Assembly (NCBI GenBank): GCA_903859715.1
Contig: CAIONS010000042.1
Coordinates: forward strand, 1-55,335
DNA length: 55,335 bases
Reading direction: 5' to 3'
Source: an uncultured Opitutia bacterium
Lineage (GTDB): Bacteria; Verrucomicrobiota; Verrucomicrobiia; Opitutales; Opitutaceae
The notes under the pieces are model-generated. The model was not told the origin of the DNA. It was given only the letters and a program-made list of their open reading frames with translations, and ran no database searches. The translations under genes and the position numbers were made by a program. Below, in pieces: positions 1 through 8,421 of the stretch (position 1 is the stretch's first letter; every line of letters begins with the position of its first letter).

Positions 1-220
1 CGCGCTTATCCCTGACCGCGGCGGGGGCGCCGCGGCTCCATCTTTCAATCCGGCGTATTTTGCTTTGGCCTGCTTTGAACAAGGCTTGGGCATGCCTGCC
101 CGCCCATGAAATTTCTATTTTTTCCGTGCTTCGCGGCTTGCGCTCGGCGCGGCGCGCACCTGATAACCGTGCGTGATGGGATTGCGCGGCGCACCCCGTC
201 ACTCCCCACCCCACCCCTGC
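1..220. other. Leader region before the ABC permease pair
   Basis: No complete gene. Frame 1 reads R-A-Y-P-stop over bases 1-15, which could be the last codons of an upstream plus-strand gene; a solute-binding protein would be usual before two sugar permeases, but this cannot be confirmed. A GC-rich hairpin follows at once (CCGCGGCG / CGCCGCGG, 16-23 and 28-35) without a clear T-run, so it may be a 3'-end stem or a weak terminator. The rest shows no convincing coding signal. Confidence 0.3.
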
Positions 221-1168
221 ATGGCTGCCCCGCTTTCCCGGCAAAAACTTCTGCGCGAGTGGAAACTGTATTTCTTCATCCTGCCCTCGCTCGCGATGGT
301 GGTGGTCTTCGCCTACTTCCCGGCCACCAGCGCGATTTACCACAGCTTCTTTGAATGGGCGGGCGGCGACACCAAGCAGCTGATCGGCTTCGATAATTTC
401 CGCCGGGCCTTTCACGACCAGGTCCTGATCGACTCGTTTCTCACCGTCAGCGTCCTGATCGTCTTCAACCTCTTCAAGATGATCCCGTCGATTCTCCTCG
501 CGGTGCTCATCCACCGGCTGAAGAGCGACCGCTGGCAGTATCTTTACCGCGTGCTGCTGGTCGTCCCCATGATCGTGCCCGGCCTCGTCACGCTCTTCAT
601 CTGGAAATTCTTCTTCGACCCCAACCTCGGCATGCTCAACGGTCTCCTCGATTTCACCGGCCTGAAAAGCGCGCTCGTCTGGCTCGACCATGTCTTCGGC
701 TGGGGGGTCTTCTACGCCAACGTGCCCATCGGCTGGCTCTCGCAGCCCGAGCTCATCCTCCCGTCGCTCTTCCTCTGGGGCTTCCCTTGGATCGGCGCGG
801 TCGGCGTCCTCATCTTCCTCGCCGGCCTGCAGTCCATCGGCCAGGAGGTCTACGAGGCGGCGGAAATCGACGGCGTCGGCCCGATCGGGAAATTCCTCTA
901 CATCGAGCTGCCCCTGATCCTGACGCAGGTGCGCCTCAGCCTCGTGCTGCTCATCGTGGCCACGCTCGGCGGCTACGGCCTGCAGCTCCAGCTGCTCAAC
1001 GAATACGGCGGCCCTGGCGGCCGTGGCATGGTGCCCGGCCTGTGGATGTACAACCGCGCGTTCTACGCCGGTGAATTCGGCTACGCCTGCGCCATCGGCA
1101 TGATCCTCTTCGCCTTCATCCTCGCGCTCACCTTCGTGAACAACCGCTACGTCCGCATCGAAAAATGA
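221..1168 (+). CDS. Carbohydrate ABC transporter permease, MalF/UgpA type
   Basis: Inner-membrane subunit of an ABC importer for a sugar or sugar derivative. About 315 residues with six or more hydrophobic segments. The binding-protein-dependent permease loop with the EAA motif is visible near residue 212 (YEAAEIDGVGPIGKF), the contact point for the ATPase. The ATG at 221 is preferred: the open frame extends to a GTG at 173, but that extension (MMGLRGAPRHSPPHP) is not permease-like, and from 221 the protein goes quickly into the first membrane helix (FFILPSLAMVVVFAYFP). It overlaps the next gene by 4 bases (ATGA), so the two are translationally coupled. No ATPase or binding-protein gene is adjacent in the window. 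Substrate unknown. Confidence 0.9.
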   Translation: MAAPLSRQKLLREWKLYFFILPSLAMVVVFAYFPATSAIYHSFFEWAGGDTKQLIGFDNFRRAFHDQVLIDSFLTVSVLIVFNLFKMIPSILLAVLIHRLKSDRWQYLYRVLLVVPMIVPGLVTLFIWKFFFDPNLGMLNGLLDFTGLKSALVWLDHVFGWGVFYANVPIGWLSQPELILPSLFLWGFPWIGAVGVLIFLAGLQSIGQEVYEAAEIDGVGPIGKFLYIELPLILTQVRLSLVLLIVATLGGYGLQLQLLNEYGGPGGRGMVPGLWMYNRAFYAGEFGYACAIGMILFAFILALTFVNNRYVRIEK

Positions 1169-2013
1169 GCCTCGCCGCCCCCACCCTGACCTCGGCCTGG
1201 CGCCGCGACTGGTCGAAGCACATCTTCATCCTGTTCTTCATCCTGATCGAGCTGTTCCCGCTCTACATGATGTTCCAGGTGTCGTTCAAGGACAACGCCA
1301 CCTTCATCCGCCAGCCGTGGCTGCCGACCAACCCGCTGACGTGGCACTGGGAGAACTGGAGCTTCGCCTTCCATCTCATCCTCCCGTACATCGCCAACAC
1401 CGTCTTCGTCGCCGTCACCGGCACCGTCGCCTCGCTGTTCCTCGCCATCCTCGGCGCGTATTTCTTCGCACGGCACAAGCTGCCCTGCAGCGGCCTCCTC
1501 TGGGCCGCGTTCCTCGCCCTCATGCTCATGCCCGGCGTCGTCAACATCACGCCGCTCTTCATGCTGCTGAAATCCCTGAAGCTGCTCAACACGCTCTGGG
1601 CGCTCGTGCTCGTCGGCGTCGCCTCCGGCCAGGTCTTCAGCATTTTCGTCCTGCGCAATTTCATCGAGGATCTCCCGCGCGACCTCTTCGAGGCCGCCGA
1701 GATGGACGGCGCGTCACACCTCCAGCAGGTCTTCAACGTCGTCATCCCGATGTCCGGCCCGATCATCGGCACCCTCGCCATCCTGTCCTTCCTCTCGATG
1801 TGGAATGATTTCCTGCTCCCGCTCATCGTGCTGCGCGACCAGGATCTCTTCACCCTCGGCGTCGGCCTCATTTACCTGGATGGCGAGTACGTGAAACAAT
1901 GGGGCCAGATCATGGCCGCCTATTTCGTCGCTTCGATTCCGCTCATCATCGTGTTTCTTTTCACGATGCGCCTCTTCGTCCGCGGCCTTTCCGCCGGCGC
2001 GATCAAGGGCTGA
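1165..2013 (+). CDS. Carbohydrate ABC transporter permease, MalG/UgpE type
   Basis: Second membrane subunit of the same importer, 282 residues, with six predicted helices and an EAA loop near residue 176 (FEAAEMDGASHLQQVF). The start codon lies inside the stop of the preceding gene (ATGA overlap), the normal arrangement of MalF/MalG-type heterodimers. The C-terminus (RLFVRGLSAGAIKG) is the typical end of this family. The ATPase is probably encoded elsewhere, for example a shared MsmK/UgpC-type protein; that is inference. Confidence 0.92.
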   Translation: MSLAAPTLTSAWRRDWSKHIFILFFILIELFPLYMMFQVSFKDNATFIRQPWLPTNPLTWHWENWSFAFHLILPYIANTVFVAVTGTVASLFLAILGAYFFARHKLPCSGLLWAAFLALMLMPGVVNITPLFMLLKSLKLLNTLWALVLVGVASGQVFSIFVLRNFIEDLPRDLFEAAEMDGASHLQQVFNVVIPMSGPIIGTLAILSFLSMWNDFLLPLIVLRDQDLFTLGVGLIYLDGEYVKQWGQIMAAYFVASIPLIIVFLFTMRLFVRGLSAGAIKG

Positions 2014-2391
2014 TCGGAAAGGTGGGCGGGCACCTCCGGTGCCCTCATGGGTTGAACTCCGACGGTGGAGCGACCCGGCCGTGTGATCGCACTTCCGCGC
2101 TGATTTCCGCCCAACGCGGAAGCCCGCCGACCTCGTAACCATGGGGCGTGAGCGAGTGGACGTTGCCTGATATTCTGCGACGAATTCCTCTTCCCGCGCT
2201 TTGCACGGAGGCCTTTTATTCGTCGGTCTTTTTGCACGAAACCGAGGACCGTTTTGCGAGCACACCGTCGGCGATAATTTTTTATAGCCATTGTTGTCAG
2301 TTAGTTACGGAGTCACGCAAGACCGTTGGCACACATCGAGGTAGGTACAGACCCCGTATCTGGTCACTGCAACTTCAACTAAACTGCCATC
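2014..2391. other. 378-bp gap upstream of the sigma factor gene
   Basis: No gene supported. The first 24 bases (2021-2044, GGTGGGCGGGCACCTCCGGT) are one arm of the GTGGGCGGGCAC palindrome family seen complete at 35699 and 44971; the matching arm is absent. A stem TTCCGCG/CGCGGAA lies just after it (about 2093-2122). The AT-richer tract around 2270-2300 is a plausible promoter zone for the sigma gene, but no convincing -35/-10 pair could be fixed. No clear Shine-Dalgarno sequence precedes 2392. Confidence 0.45.
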
Positions 2392-3162
2392 ATGTACTCC
2401 TCTTCATCCGGTCTCGGCACTCCCACCAAGGGCACTTCCAGCAAGGCCCCGCGCCTGTCAGCCAAGTCGGCGGCAAATCCCAGCGCCTCGGCCACCGAAG
2501 CCGTCGTCGATGCCGGCCTCGTCCAGCGCTTCAACACCGGCGATAACGCCGCGTTCGTCGAGATCATGGAGCGCTATCGTGCCAAGATCTTCACCGTCAC
2601 CCTCGGCCTCCTCCGCAACCACGCCGACGCCGAGGAGATCACCCAGGACACCTTCATCCGCGCCCATCGCGGTCTCGCCCGCTTCCGCGGCGACTCCTCG
2701 CTCGCCACCTGGCTCTACCGCATCGCGGTCAACCTCGCGCGCAACCGCTACTGGTACTTCTTCCGCCGCCGCCGCCAGGACTCGCTCTCGCTCGACTGCG
2801 CGCTCGGCGAGGACAACGACGGCACTTTCGCCGATCTCGTCGCCGACGTCGCCCAGGATCCGGCCCAGGAAACCGCCACCGGCGAGTTCTCGGACCTGAT
2901 CAACCGCTGCATGGCCCAGCTCGACGCCCGCCACCGCGAGATCCTCACCCTGCGCAACGTCCTCAACCGTTCCTACGAGGAGATCGCCACCGCGCTCGGC
3001 ATCAATGTCGGCACCGTGAAGAGCCGCATCGCCCGCGCCCGCGAAAATCTCCGCGCCCTCCTCGCCGCGGCCTGTCCCGAGTTCGCCCCGGACTCCGCGC
3101 CCGCCGACTGGTTCATCCCCACCCGTTCCAGCTACGGCCGCCCCGCCATCGCGACCGCCTGA
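2392..3162 (+). CDS. RNA polymerase sigma factor, ECF-like sigma-70 family
   Basis: Alternative sigma factor that directs RNA polymerase to a stress or envelope regulon. 256 residues, longer than most ECF factors because of a Ser/Ala/Pro-rich, probably disordered N-terminal tail (1-38) and a C-terminal extension after residue 220. Sigma region 2 spans about 45-115 (NHADAEEITQDTFIRAHRGL, then STLATWLYRIAVNLARN-like text), with a basic patch FFRRRRQ at 123-129. Region 4 covers about 168-220 with the helix-turn-helix YEEIATALGINVGTVKSRIARARENL. No anti-sigma gene follows; the next element is a pair of hairpins and a terminator. It resembles the RpoE/SigW group, but the regulon cannot be assigned. 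Confidence 0.9.
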   Translation: MYSSSSGLGTPTKGTSSKAPRLSAKSAANPSASATEAVVDAGLVQRFNTGDNAAFVEIMERYRAKIFTVTLGLLRNHADAEEITQDTFIRAHRGLARFRGDSSLATWLYRIAVNLARNRYWYFFRRRRQDSLSLDCALGEDNDGTFADLVADVAQDPAQETATGEFSDLINRCMAQLDARHREILTLRNVLNRSYEEIATALGINVGTVKSRIARARENLRALLAAACPEFAPDSAPADWFIPTRSSYGRPAIATA

Positions 3163-3176
3163 GTCCTCGCTCAACA

Positions 3177-3234
3177 TGTCATCTATTAGGTGCCATCCAG
3201 CTCCGCCCAGTTTGTCACCCAATAGGTGACAAAC
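3177..3234. repeat. Two copies of a palindromic TGTCAC-N7-GTGACA motif
   Basis: The second copy is a perfect 10-bp inverted repeat, GTTTGTCACC / GGTGACAAAC (3210-3219 and 3225-3234), around the loop CAATA. The first copy at 3177-3195 (TGTCATCTATTAGGTGCCA) matches the reverse complement of the second with a few changes. A third relative with the same CAATA loop is at 44911-44933. It could be an operator for a dimeric regulator, a short mobile palindrome or an RNA hairpin. It sits between the sigma gene stop and its terminator. Confidence 0.6.
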
Positions 3235-3244
3235 TTGTTTTACC

Positions 3245-3280
3245 GGCCGCGCCGTCCCCGACGGCGCGGCCTTGTTTTTT
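3245..3280 (+). terminator. Rho-independent terminator of the sigma factor gene
   Basis: Perfect 12-bp GC-rich stem GGCCGCGCCGTC / GACGGCGCGGCC with a CCC loop (3245-3271), followed by TTGTTTTTT (3272-3280). Textbook intrinsic terminator in the plus direction, about 80 bases after the sigma factor stop. It is the strongest terminator in the window. Confidence 0.93.
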
Positions 3281-3307
3281 AATGAGAGCCGGCCTCAATG
3301 AGGTGCC

Positions 3308-4426
3308 GTGCTTCCTGTCCTTCAAGTCACTCCGCTGGCCGCGCGGCGCTTTCTGCGCCGCGCCCTGCTGCTCGATAAGCCCGTGCCCGATGTTGCCACC
3401 GCGCTCACGCACCACGGCTACATCCAGATTGATCCCATCAACGTCTGTGGGCGCATGCACGACCTGATCCTGCGGCATCGCGTGGCGGGTTATCGCGAGG
3501 GCGATCTCATGCGCCATCTGCATGGCGCCGCCGCCCCATTGCCCGCCAAGGCCCGCACCGCGTTCGAGCATCACCTGCCCGGCAGCCAGATTCTCGTCGC
3601 CTTCCCGCTCACAGCATGGCCTCACCTGCTCACGGCCATGCATGCGCGCACCAAACGCGCCGGCGCCTGGTCCGGCTGGCTCACACCGCGCGAGCGCGAG
3701 CTGGCTCCGCAACTCCTCGCCGAACTCACCGCCCGTGGCCCGCTCGGCTCCGAGGATCTCTCCGACGGACGCAGCTCTCACCACGGCTGGGGTTCTGCCA
3801 CCCTGGCCAAGTCCACCCTGCAAAAGATGTTTTTCCACGGGCGCCTCCTCATCGCGGCCCGCGACAAAAACCGCCGCCTCTACCATCTCCCCGAGCAAGT
3901 GCTGCCTGCCGCCACTCTCGCCCTTCCTGCCCCTTCCGCAGCTGATACCGCCCGCTGGAGCGTCCTCACCCAGCTGCGCCAGCGCCGTCTGTCCGTTCTC
4001 AAGCGCACCCAGCTCCCGTTGGTGGCCGACGCCGTGCAACCCGTCACCATCCCGGGCGCCCCGTTGCTCTACTGCCTGAACGAGGATGTGCCGGCGTTGC
4101 TGGCCGCGGCGGAGGAAACGGCCGCGCATCCCGGTGAACCCCTGCTTCTCGCCCCGCTCGACCCCATCATCTACGACCGGCGCGTGGCCAACGCCCTCTG
4201 GGGCTTCGATTATACGTGGGAGGTTTACACGCCTCCGCACAAACGGATCCGCGGCTACTACGCGCTGCCGATTCTTTCCGGCCTGGAACTCGTCGGGCAC
4301 GTCGATCCCAAGGCCGACCGCGAGCGTCGCAAACTCGTGGTCGTCTCGCGCCGGGTCCGCCGCGGCCATCGCGTCGCCGGCGCCGTGAGTGCGCTCGCCG
4401 TCTGGCTCGGCCTGCGTCCCCGCTAG
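3308..4426 (+). CDS. Winged-helix DNA glycosylase, YcaQ/AlkX family
   Basis: 372 residues, close to the usual length for the HTH_42/YcaQ family of DNA glycosylases, which unhook interstrand crosslinks and bulky alkyl lesions. The N-terminus carries the QxD catalytic motif (GYIQIDPINV, Q40 and D42), the pattern of AlkX/YcaQ rather than the QxQ of AlkZ. The C-terminal signature LLAPLDPIIYDRRVANALWG followed by DYTWEVYTPPHKRIRGYYALP is very characteristic. The start is a GTG at 3308, directly in front of the conserved LQVTPLAARRFL segment; no in-frame ATG precedes it. Monocistronic, after a strong terminator. Function is inferred from the family. Confidence 0.88.
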   Translation: MLPVLQVTPLAARRFLRRALLLDKPVPDVATALTHHGYIQIDPINVCGRMHDLILRHRVAGYREGDLMRHLHGAAAPLPAKARTAFEHHLPGSQILVAFPLTAWPHLLTAMHARTKRAGAWSGWLTPRERELAPQLLAELTARGPLGSEDLSDGRSSHHGWGSATLAKSTLQKMFFHGRLLIAARDKNRRLYHLPEQVLPAATLALPAPSAADTARWSVLTQLRQRRLSVLKRTQLPLVADAVQPVTIPGAPLLYCLNEDVPALLAAAEETAAHPGEPLLLAPLDPIIYDRRVANALWGFDYTWEVYTPPHKRIRGYYALPILSGLELVGHVDPKADRERRKLVVVSRRVRRGHRVAGAVSALAVWLGLRPR

Positions 4427-4448
4427 CCGTGGCGCGCTGCGCTTCGAG

Positions 4449-4509
4449 GTAGGGCAGGTCTCTGACCTGCCCTCAGGGCTTTCCAAGGCGGGTCAGAGAC
4501 CCGCCCTAC
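4449..4509. repeat. Palindromic repeat, GTAGGGC(G/A)GGTC family
   Basis: Intergenic inverted repeat. The outer arms GTAGGGC / GCCCTAC enclose two smaller palindromes (GGCAGGTCTCTGACCTGCC and GGCGGGTCAGAGACCCGCC). Same family as 14105, 32001, 42665, 43638, 45921 and 46033. It can form a strong RNA hairpin downstream of the glycosylase gene. Confidence 0.85.
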
Positions 4510-4576
4510 TATTAGTCCGGTTATTTTTTACCGCCCTTGGGACGAACGCTTGAGTGGCCGGCCCACGGTCGCTTGA

Positions 4577-6223
4577 GTGCACGCCTTGACTTCCCGTCCC
4601 GCACCGCCGCGCGCGTTTTCCGGTTTCATTTTGCCGGCCGCCTTGGTCTTCGCGGTCCTCGCGTTCGCCTGGTGGCGGTTTTCCGACAACACCGCCGACA
4701 ACGATTTGTGGGGACACGTGCTCTATGGCCAGCGGGCCCTGGCACTTGGCCACGTCGAGAAAAGCGACCCGTTCAGCTGGACCGCCGCCGGCACGCCGTG
4801 GATCAACCATGAAATGCTCGCGGAGCGAACCATGGGTTGGGTTCACCACGCCACCGGAGGAACCGGGCTGTGGCTGCTGGCTATTGCCACCGCCGTTCTC
4901 ACCTTGATCCTGGCCCGGCTCGAAGTGCGCCGCGATGCCCGGGACGCCGGGCTGGGCCTCACCTTCGCCGCGTTGCTCGCCGCCTCCACCAACGGCATCG
5001 CCCTCGGTTTCTCCGCGCGGCCGCAACTGGCCACGATGCTCGCGCTCGTGGTGCTGCTCAGCCAGATGCGATTGCTGTACGCGGGGCGGCGCTGGGCCCT
5101 GCTCACACTGCCGCTGCTCGTGCTGCTCTGGATCAACACCCACGGCGGCGTGCTCGCGGCGCTGTTGCTGCTCGGCCTCGCCGCCTTTGCCACCGGGGTA
5201 CAGCGCTTCCTGCCAAACGCCGTGACCGGCCGCTTCTTCTCCACGCCGCCCCCGGGGGCGTGGCTGCGGTTCTCCGCGGCCCTGGCCTTGAGCCTGGCCG
5301 CCGCGCTCGTCACCCCGTGGGGGCCGGAAAGCGTGCGCTGGCTCGTCGCCTCCGTCAGCTACACCCGCCCCGAGATCACCGAGTGGCAACCCACGCCGTT
5401 TGATTTTGCCCATGCGCCCTTCTGGTTTGTCGCCGTCCTCAGCCTTGCCGCATGGCTGCTGAGCCGGCGCGAGCGCCGGGCTTGGGAAGCCGCCGTCCTC
5501 GCCGTCCTCCTCGCGATGGCGTGGCGGCACCAGCGCCACATTTCACTCTTCTGCCTGGCCAACCTCATCCTCACGCCCCCGCACCTGCTCGATCTCCTCC
5601 AACGCCTCCGGCCGCAGGCCGCGGGTCTCGTCTCCGCCTTCCAAACCGCCGGCGTGCGCCTCACCGCCGCCCTGCTCCTGCTCGCCGCCGGCGCCGCCGC
5701 GCTCGTCGCGAGCGTGCATGCGCCCCGCCAGAACCCGTGGACCATCGAGGTGGAACGCGACCAGTTCCCCTGCGCCGCGCTGCATTTCCTCGAGGCCCAC
5801 CCGGTCGCGGGCAACCTGCTGGTGTTCTTCGACTGGGGCCAGCAGGCCATGTGGACGCTCCCGAGTAACCCCGTCTCCTTCGATGGCCGGTTCGACACGG
5901 TTTATTCGCGCGCCCTCATCGAGGCGCATTGGAAATTTTACCGCGGCGAAGCCGTCGATCCATCCGTGCTCGACCTTAGCCGGGCTGATATCGCGCTGCT
6001 GCCGACGGACTGCGGCGGAACGCGCCGGCTCCTCACGGAAGGATGGACTCTCGTCTATTGGGATCCGCTGGCCTGCATCATCGTGCGTACACCTTCGGCC
6101 AACCCTTCGCTCGCCGGCCTGCGCCTGCCCGTCCGCGCCGGCGCCGAGGCCGTGAAAGGCCGCGAACCCTTTCCCAACGCCCCATCAGGCTGGGTCGCAC
6201 AGGCCACCGGTCATCTCCGCTAA
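4577..6223 (+). CDS. Multispanning membrane protein, possibly GT-C glycosyltransferase-like
   Basis: 548 residues with about ten or more hydrophobic helices in the first 390 residues, followed by a soluble C-terminal part (from about 395, NPWTIEVERDQFPCAALHFL). An acidic pair, DNTADNDLWGHVLYG, lies right after the first helix, where GT-C transferases place their metal- and base-binding acidic loop, and a conserved-looking NTHGG segment sits at the end of a later helix. The family resembles uncharacterised Verrucomicrobia membrane proteins, and substrate and donor are unknown. The start is GTG at 4577. It stands alone between a palindromic repeat and recQ. Confidence 0.75.
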   Translation: MHALTSRPAPPRAFSGFILPAALVFAVLAFAWWRFSDNTADNDLWGHVLYGQRALALGHVEKSDPFSWTAAGTPWINHEMLAERTMGWVHHATGGTGLWLLAIATAVLTLILARLEVRRDARDAGLGLTFAALLAASTNGIALGFSARPQLATMLALVVLLSQMRLLYAGRRWALLTLPLLVLLWINTHGGVLAALLLLGLAAFATGVQRFLPNAVTGRFFSTPPPGAWLRFSAALALSLAAALVTPWGPESVRWLVASVSYTRPEITEWQPTPFDFAHAPFWFVAVLSLAAWLLSRRERRAWEAAVLAVLLAMAWRHQRHISLFCLANLILTPPHLLDLLQRLRPQAAGLVSAFQTAGVRLTAALLLLAAGAAALVASVHAPRQNPWTIEVERDQFPCAALHFLEAHPVAGNLLVFFDWGQQAMWTLPSNPVSFDGRFDTVYSRALIEAHWKFYRGEAVDPSVLDLSRADIALLPTDCGGTRRLLTEGWTLVYWDPLACIIVRTPSANPSLAGLRLPVRAGAEAVKGREPFPNAPSGWVAQATGHLR

Positions 6224-6427
6224 TCTTCGCTGATCTCAAACGCCTCCCGGACACCCAGGCCTTCTCCGTTTTCTCCGTTCCCTCCTGTAAAACATCTCGT
6301 CGCGATCGAATGTCTGGCAGGATTAGTGCGAATGAGCGTCTCTTCGCGGTTAAAATAACATCCTGCAGGTGATTGACGCAGTTTTTCCGTGCACCCGCGC
6401 GCCGGCCGCACGTAATCATGCACCTTT

Positions 6428-8263
6428 ATGCCCGACGCGCCCGATCTCTCCCTGCTGCTGAAGCGCACCTTCGGCTACGGCACGTTTCGCCCGCTGCAGC
6501 GCGAGATCATCGAGGCGACCCTTGCCGGCCAGGATGTTTTTGCCCTGCTGCCGACCGGCGGCGGCAAGTCGCTCTGCTTCCAGCTCCCCGCGCTCGCCCG
6601 CCCCGGGCTCACGGTCGTCGTCTCGCCGCTGATCGCCCTGATGAAAGACCAGGTCGATGCCTTGCAGGCCAGCGGCGTCGCCGCCACGTTCCTCAACTCC
6701 ACGCTCGGCGCCGATGAATCCCGCGCCCGGCTGCGCGGACTGCATCGCGGCGAGTACAAGCTTCTCTACGCCGCGCCCGAGCGGCTCATGCTCGAGGGCT
6801 GGGTGGAAAACCTGAAGGCGTGGAACGTCACCTGCCTCGCGATCGATGAGGCCCACTGCGTTTCCGAATGGGGCCACGATTTCCGCCCGGAATACCGCCA
6901 GCTCTCCAAGCTCCGCACCGCCCTGCCCGATGTGCCGGTCATGGCGCTCACCGCCACGGCGACCGGCCGCGTCCGCACCGACATCATCACGCACCTCAAG
7001 CTGCGCGAGCCGGCGATGTTCGTCGCAAGCTTCAACCGGCCCAACCTGACCTACCGTGTCATTCCCAAGGACGAGCCGCTGAAGCAGGTCATCGACTTCG
7101 TCCGCCAGCGCGAACACGAGAGCGGCATCATCTATTGCGCCAGTCGCGCCACCACCGAGCGCGTCGCCGAGGCGCTCGCCGGCCGCGGTTTCCTCGCCCG
7201 CCCTTATCACGCCGGCCTGACCGGCGACGAACGCGCCGGCAACCAGGAGGCCTTTCTCCGCGACGATACCCGCATCATCTGCGCGACCATCGCCTTCGGC
7301 ATGGGCATCAACAAGCCGAACGTCCGCTGGATCATCCATCACGATCTGCCGAAGAACGTCGAGGGCTACTATCAGGAAACCGGCCGCGCCGGCCGCGATG
7401 GCCTGCCGGGCGACTGCCTGCTGCTCTTCAGCGCCGGCGACATCGCAAAGCAAACCCACTTTCTCGACGAAATCACCAACGAGCAGGAGCAGCAGGTCGC
7501 CCGCACGCAGCTTCGTCAGATCGTCCACTATGCCGAGAGTTCCGGCTGCCGTCGCACCGAATTGCTGGCGTACTTTGGTGAGAAATTCCCGCTCGATAAC
7601 TGTGGGGCCTGCGACAACTGCCTCGAGCCCCGCGACACCTACGACGGCACCATCGTCGCGCAGAAATTCCTCTCCTGCGTCTACCGCATCGCCCAGAACA
7701 GCCGCTTCGGCGTGGGCATGAATCACATCATCGAGGTTCTTACCGGCGCCGACACCGAAAAGGTCCGCCGCTGGGGCCACGACCGGCTCACCACCTACGG
7801 CATCGGCGCGGAATTCTCGCGTCCGCAATGGGCCGCAGTCGGCCGTGAGCTCATGCGCCTCGGCTACCTCACCGTCGCCGAAGGCGAATATGCCACGCTC
7901 GAGCTGACGCCAGAGGGCATGGCCATCCTGAAGGCTCGCACGCCGATCACGCTGACCAAGCCGATGAACCTGCCCAAGGCGAAGCGCGCAACCCGCCGCG
8001 AGGGCGACATCGAGTGCGACGAGATCCTTTTCGAACGCCTGCGCACACTCCGCCGCAAACTCGCCGACGAGCGCAAGGTCCCAGCGTACATCGTCTTCGG
8101 CGACACCACACTGCGCGCCATGGCCAGCTATTACCCCAACACGCCCGACGCGATGGAAGGCATCCCGGGCATGGGCGAGAAAAAGCGCGCCGAGTTCGCC
8201 GAAGTCTTCGCCGCTGAAATCGCCGCCTACCTCGCGACTAGCTCCCGCCAAGCCTTCAAGTAG
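6428..8263 (+). CDS. recQ: ATP-dependent DNA helicase RecQ
   Basis: 3'-5' DNA helicase of recombinational repair and replication-fork processing. 611 residues, the normal length. Visible motifs: Walker A LLPTGGGKS (K47), DEAH box (140-143) with CVSEWGHDFRPEY, LTATAT (174-179), the C-terminal RecA lobe with IAFGMGINKPNVRWIIHHDL, and QETGRAGRDG (317-325). The zinc-binding cysteines are present (C374, C392, C395, C398), followed by the RQC winged helix (about 405-510) and an HRDC domain (about 530-605, YIVFGDTTLRAMASYYP). The ATG at 6428 leads straight into the conserved LKRTFGYGTFRPLQ. The large open frame on the opposite strand is a shadow. Confidence 0.97.
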   Translation: MPDAPDLSLLLKRTFGYGTFRPLQREIIEATLAGQDVFALLPTGGGKSLCFQLPALARPGLTVVVSPLIALMKDQVDALQASGVAATFLNSTLGADESRARLRGLHRGEYKLLYAAPERLMLEGWVENLKAWNVTCLAIDEAHCVSEWGHDFRPEYRQLSKLRTALPDVPVMALTATATGRVRTDIITHLKLREPAMFVASFNRPNLTYRVIPKDEPLKQVIDFVRQREHESGIIYCASRATTERVAEALAGRGFLARPYHAGLTGDERAGNQEAFLRDDTRIICATIAFGMGINKPNVRWIIHHDLPKNVEGYYQETGRAGRDGLPGDCLLLFSAGDIAKQTHFLDEITNEQEQQVARTQLRQIVHYAESSGCRRTELLAYFGEKFPLDNCGACDNCLEPRDTYDGTIVAQKFLSCVYRIAQNSRFGVGMNHIIEVLTGADTEKVRRWGHDRLTTYGIGAEFSRPQWAAVGRELMRLGYLTVAEGEYATLELTPEGMAILKARTPITLTKPMNLPKAKRATRREGDIECDEILFERLRTLRRKLADERKVPAYIVFGDTTLRAMASYYPNTPDAMEGIPGMGEKKRAEFAEVFAAEIAAYLATSSRQAFK

Positions 8264-8323
8264 CAGCCGAGGTCACGAGGCTGGGAGCTGCCTTCAGCGC
8301 GAAGAACACCGAGCCAAACTTTA

Positions 8324-8412
8324 TGTGGAACTCATGAAATCAGGAATCGATCCGTTTGGTTCCGGATCATTTGGGTAGCTCGAAGATTGTCCCTGATTTC
8401 CTGAGTTCCACA
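8324..8412. repeat. 21-bp inverted repeat element (TGTGGAACTCA...)
   Basis: Arms of 21 bases (8324-8344 and 8392-8412) match with one difference: TGTGGAACTCATGAAATCAG against the reverse complement of CTGATTTCCTGAGTTCCACA. The 47-base centre is not symmetric. It sits 9 bases past the stop of the minus-strand GH127 gene, between it and recQ, and could terminate both convergent transcripts or be a MITE-like repeat. Confidence 0.8.
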
Positions 8413-8421
8413 TCAAAATCC

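Noticed and set aside
3215-4486. 423-residue minus-strand frame opposite the DNA glycosylase
   Set aside because: Shadow frame; the plus-strand protein shows the full YcaQ signature.
6416-8251. 611-residue open frame on the minus strand opposite recQ
   Set aside because: Mirror frame of GC-rich codons; the translation is low-complexity Gly/Ala/Asp with no motifs, while recQ on the plus strand is complete.
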